NCBI RefSeq assembly: GCF_006539945.1
Contig: NZ_BJNZ01000006.1
Location: 1 to 64,000 of the forward strand
DNA length: 64,000 nt
Reading direction: 5' to 3'
Source: Cellulosimicrobium cellulans
GTDB taxonomy: Bacteria > Actinomycetota > Actinomycetes > Actinomycetales > Cellulomonadaceae
Position numbers and translations under genes: made by a program. Shown one piece after another: positions 63,067 through 64,000 of the stretch; position 1 is the stretch's first letter; the number at the start of each line of letters is the position of its first letter. Under the pieces are notes generated by a model. That model saw nothing but the letters and a program-made list of their open reading frames with translations, searched no databases and was not told the origin of the DNA.

Positions 63067-63696
63067 TCACCCAGCGAGGCGTCGCCGGACGGTGCTCAGC
63101 TCGCGAGGCGTGAGACCGCCCGACATCAGGTACTCCGCGCTCCCGCCGCTGGCGCCGACCCACGCGAGCGCCTGCTGGATCGCGGACGGGGGCGTCCCGG
63201 TGGCCAGCGTCCGCAGCTGCGGCGTGACGGTGATGCCGAGCGACTCGATCATGTGGATCATGCCGTCCGCCCACGGACCGGCGAGATGACGCTGGGACTC
63301 CGCGTAGTCGTCGACGGTCGCCGTGCGCTCGACCCCCACGGCGTCGAGGAGCAGCGCGACGGCCACGCCGGTCCTGTCCTTGCCGGCGGTGCAGTGGACG
63401 ACCACTGCCGTGGGAGCGCCGTCGTGCGAGGCCGCGACGATGCGCGCGACCTCGGCGAACGCCGCGGCGGACCGCTGAAGCATCCAGACGTAGAGGTCGC
63501 CCAGTGCCGGCAACGCCTCGACGCCCGCACGGACGTCGTCCGACGACGGCGCACCCGTCGGGTCCACCAAGGCACCGATCTGCTCGCCGACGGCCCCCTG
63601 GGCGATCGCCAGCCGGACCGTGTCGAACGGCCTCGTGCTCGGCAGCCGGTCGGGCGCGGCCTCGCGTTCGGCGGAGGTGCGGAGGTCCGCGACCAC
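63067..63696 (-). CDS. Tyrosine-protein phosphatase, N-terminally shortened
   Basis: A 209-residue phosphatase of the DSP/SAS family with the signature HCTAGKDRTGVAVALLL (Cys102 nucleophile). Family members normally begin with a NFRDLGG block and a gap of about 50 residues before VVADLRT. Here in-frame codons upstream read EGLTDQGVAQLAATEIG (to about 63757) and then hit a stop, so the first part of the fold is missing. A GTG at 63696 is the only plausible start. It may be a decayed gene or use an unusual start; the catalytic core is intact. Confidence 0.75.
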   Translation of the reverse strand: MVADLRTSAEREAAPDRLPSTRPFDTVRLAIAQGAVGEQIGALVDPTGAPSSDDVRAGVEALPALGDLYVWMLQRSAAAFAEVARIVAASHDGAPTAVVVHCTAGKDRTGVAVALLLDAVGVERTATVDDYAESQRHLAGPWADGMIHMIESLGITVTPQLRTLATGTPPSAIQQALAWVGASGGSAEYLMSGGLTPRELSTVRRRLAG

Positions 63697-63875
63697 ACCG
63701 ATCTCGGTCGCGGCGAGCTGGGCGACTCCCTGGTCGGTGAGGCCCTCGGGCCCGCCCCAGGGGCAGGGTCAAGCCTCCTTCCGGTGGCGGTGCGGTGGCC
63801 CGCGGCCTACGGTCGGCGCAGCCGCTCGGCGTCGAGCGCGCGTGCCGTGCACCGATCGACGGAGGAGCCTGAGCC

Positions 63876-64000
63876 ATGTCCGACGCGAGCACCGGGTCGA
63901 GCCCCGACGAGAGCACGGCGACGAGCGCCGGGGACGACGCCCTGGCCGCTGCGGTCGCCGCGGTGAGCACGCCCTCCCCGGTGGACACCCCGCTCGGGCG
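63876..64000 (+). CDS. Start of an unidentified protein, cut by the window end
   Basis: ATG preceded by GGAGGAGC, with at least 41 codons (MSDASTGSSPDESTATSAGDD and on), rich in serine, threonine and alanine. The low-complexity N-terminus gives no clue to function, and the rest lies outside the window. Confidence 0.7.
   Translation, partial: MSDASTGSSPDESTATSAGDDALAAAVAAVSTPSPVDTPLG

Overview
This window is high-GC throughout, with frequent GTG starts, strong purine-rich ribosome binding sites and very short gene gaps. The gene families (LacI-controlled sugar ABC loci, IdeR-type iron box, NarL two-component pair, ANTAR regulator, LPxTG surface protein, DUF5979 repeats) point to a Gram-positive actinobacterium, probably a plant-polymer degrader of the Micrococcales such as a Cellulosimicrobium, Cellulomonas or Promicromonospora relative. 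The genus is inference. I saw no rRNA, tRNA or CRISPR array.

Layout. 1-12.7 kb is a carbohydrate locus on the minus strand: GH127 beta-L-arabinofuranosidase, GH31 glycosidase, two ABC permeases, a binding lipoprotein and a LacI regulator. A 1342-codon secreted glycoside hydrolase faces it on the plus strand. Perfect GAACCGGTTC palindromes lie before both transcription units, so the regulator probably controls the secreted depolymeriser, the importer and the intracellular exo-glycosidases together. 12.9-14.3 kb is an IS5-type insertion sequence whose terminal repeats also enclose an Imm10-like immunity gene. Its transposase is frameshifted, and a 46-bp palindrome built from two copies of the element's tip lies just outside it.

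14.5-33 kb is mixed metabolism and defence: a DHA2 exporter, a cupin regulator, small membrane and zinc-ribbon proteins, a sugar O-acetyltransferase, a D-amino-acid dehydrogenase with a divergent Lrp regulator, an acyl-CoA ligase / TetR / AidB-like dehydrogenase set with its own operator, GNAT enzymes, a BBE oxidoreductase, an esterase, an iron-regulated siderophore-binding lipoprotein and a 5'-3' exonuclease. 33-43 kb holds a NarL-type two-component pair (the kinase is frame-shifted in this sequence), a palindrome-rich intergenic element, a MerR regulator facing a SulP transporter across a perfect dyad, an ArsR regulator facing a flavoprotein, a truncated arsC remnant and an alkyl sulfatase. 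The ArsR/flavoprotein intergenic region and the arsC/sulfatase intergenic region share the motif ATCGATA, which suggests a decayed arsenic regulon.

43.2-51.1 kb is one giant cell-wall-anchored surface protein (2636 aa, seven C-terminal DUF5979 repeats, LPPTG signal). 51-54.4 kb carries a holin-like membrane protein, a PAS-ANTAR regulator, a ClC-type channel and a DUF1269 protein, followed by an IS256-family remnant. 55-63 kb is a probable stress or GABA locus: a large LuxR regulator, then a divergent metal-dependent amidohydrolase, glutamate decarboxylase, a multi-spanning membrane protein, a GAP-family protein and a CPA1 Na+/H+ antiporter, with a tyrosine phosphatase that lacks its usual N-terminus at the end.
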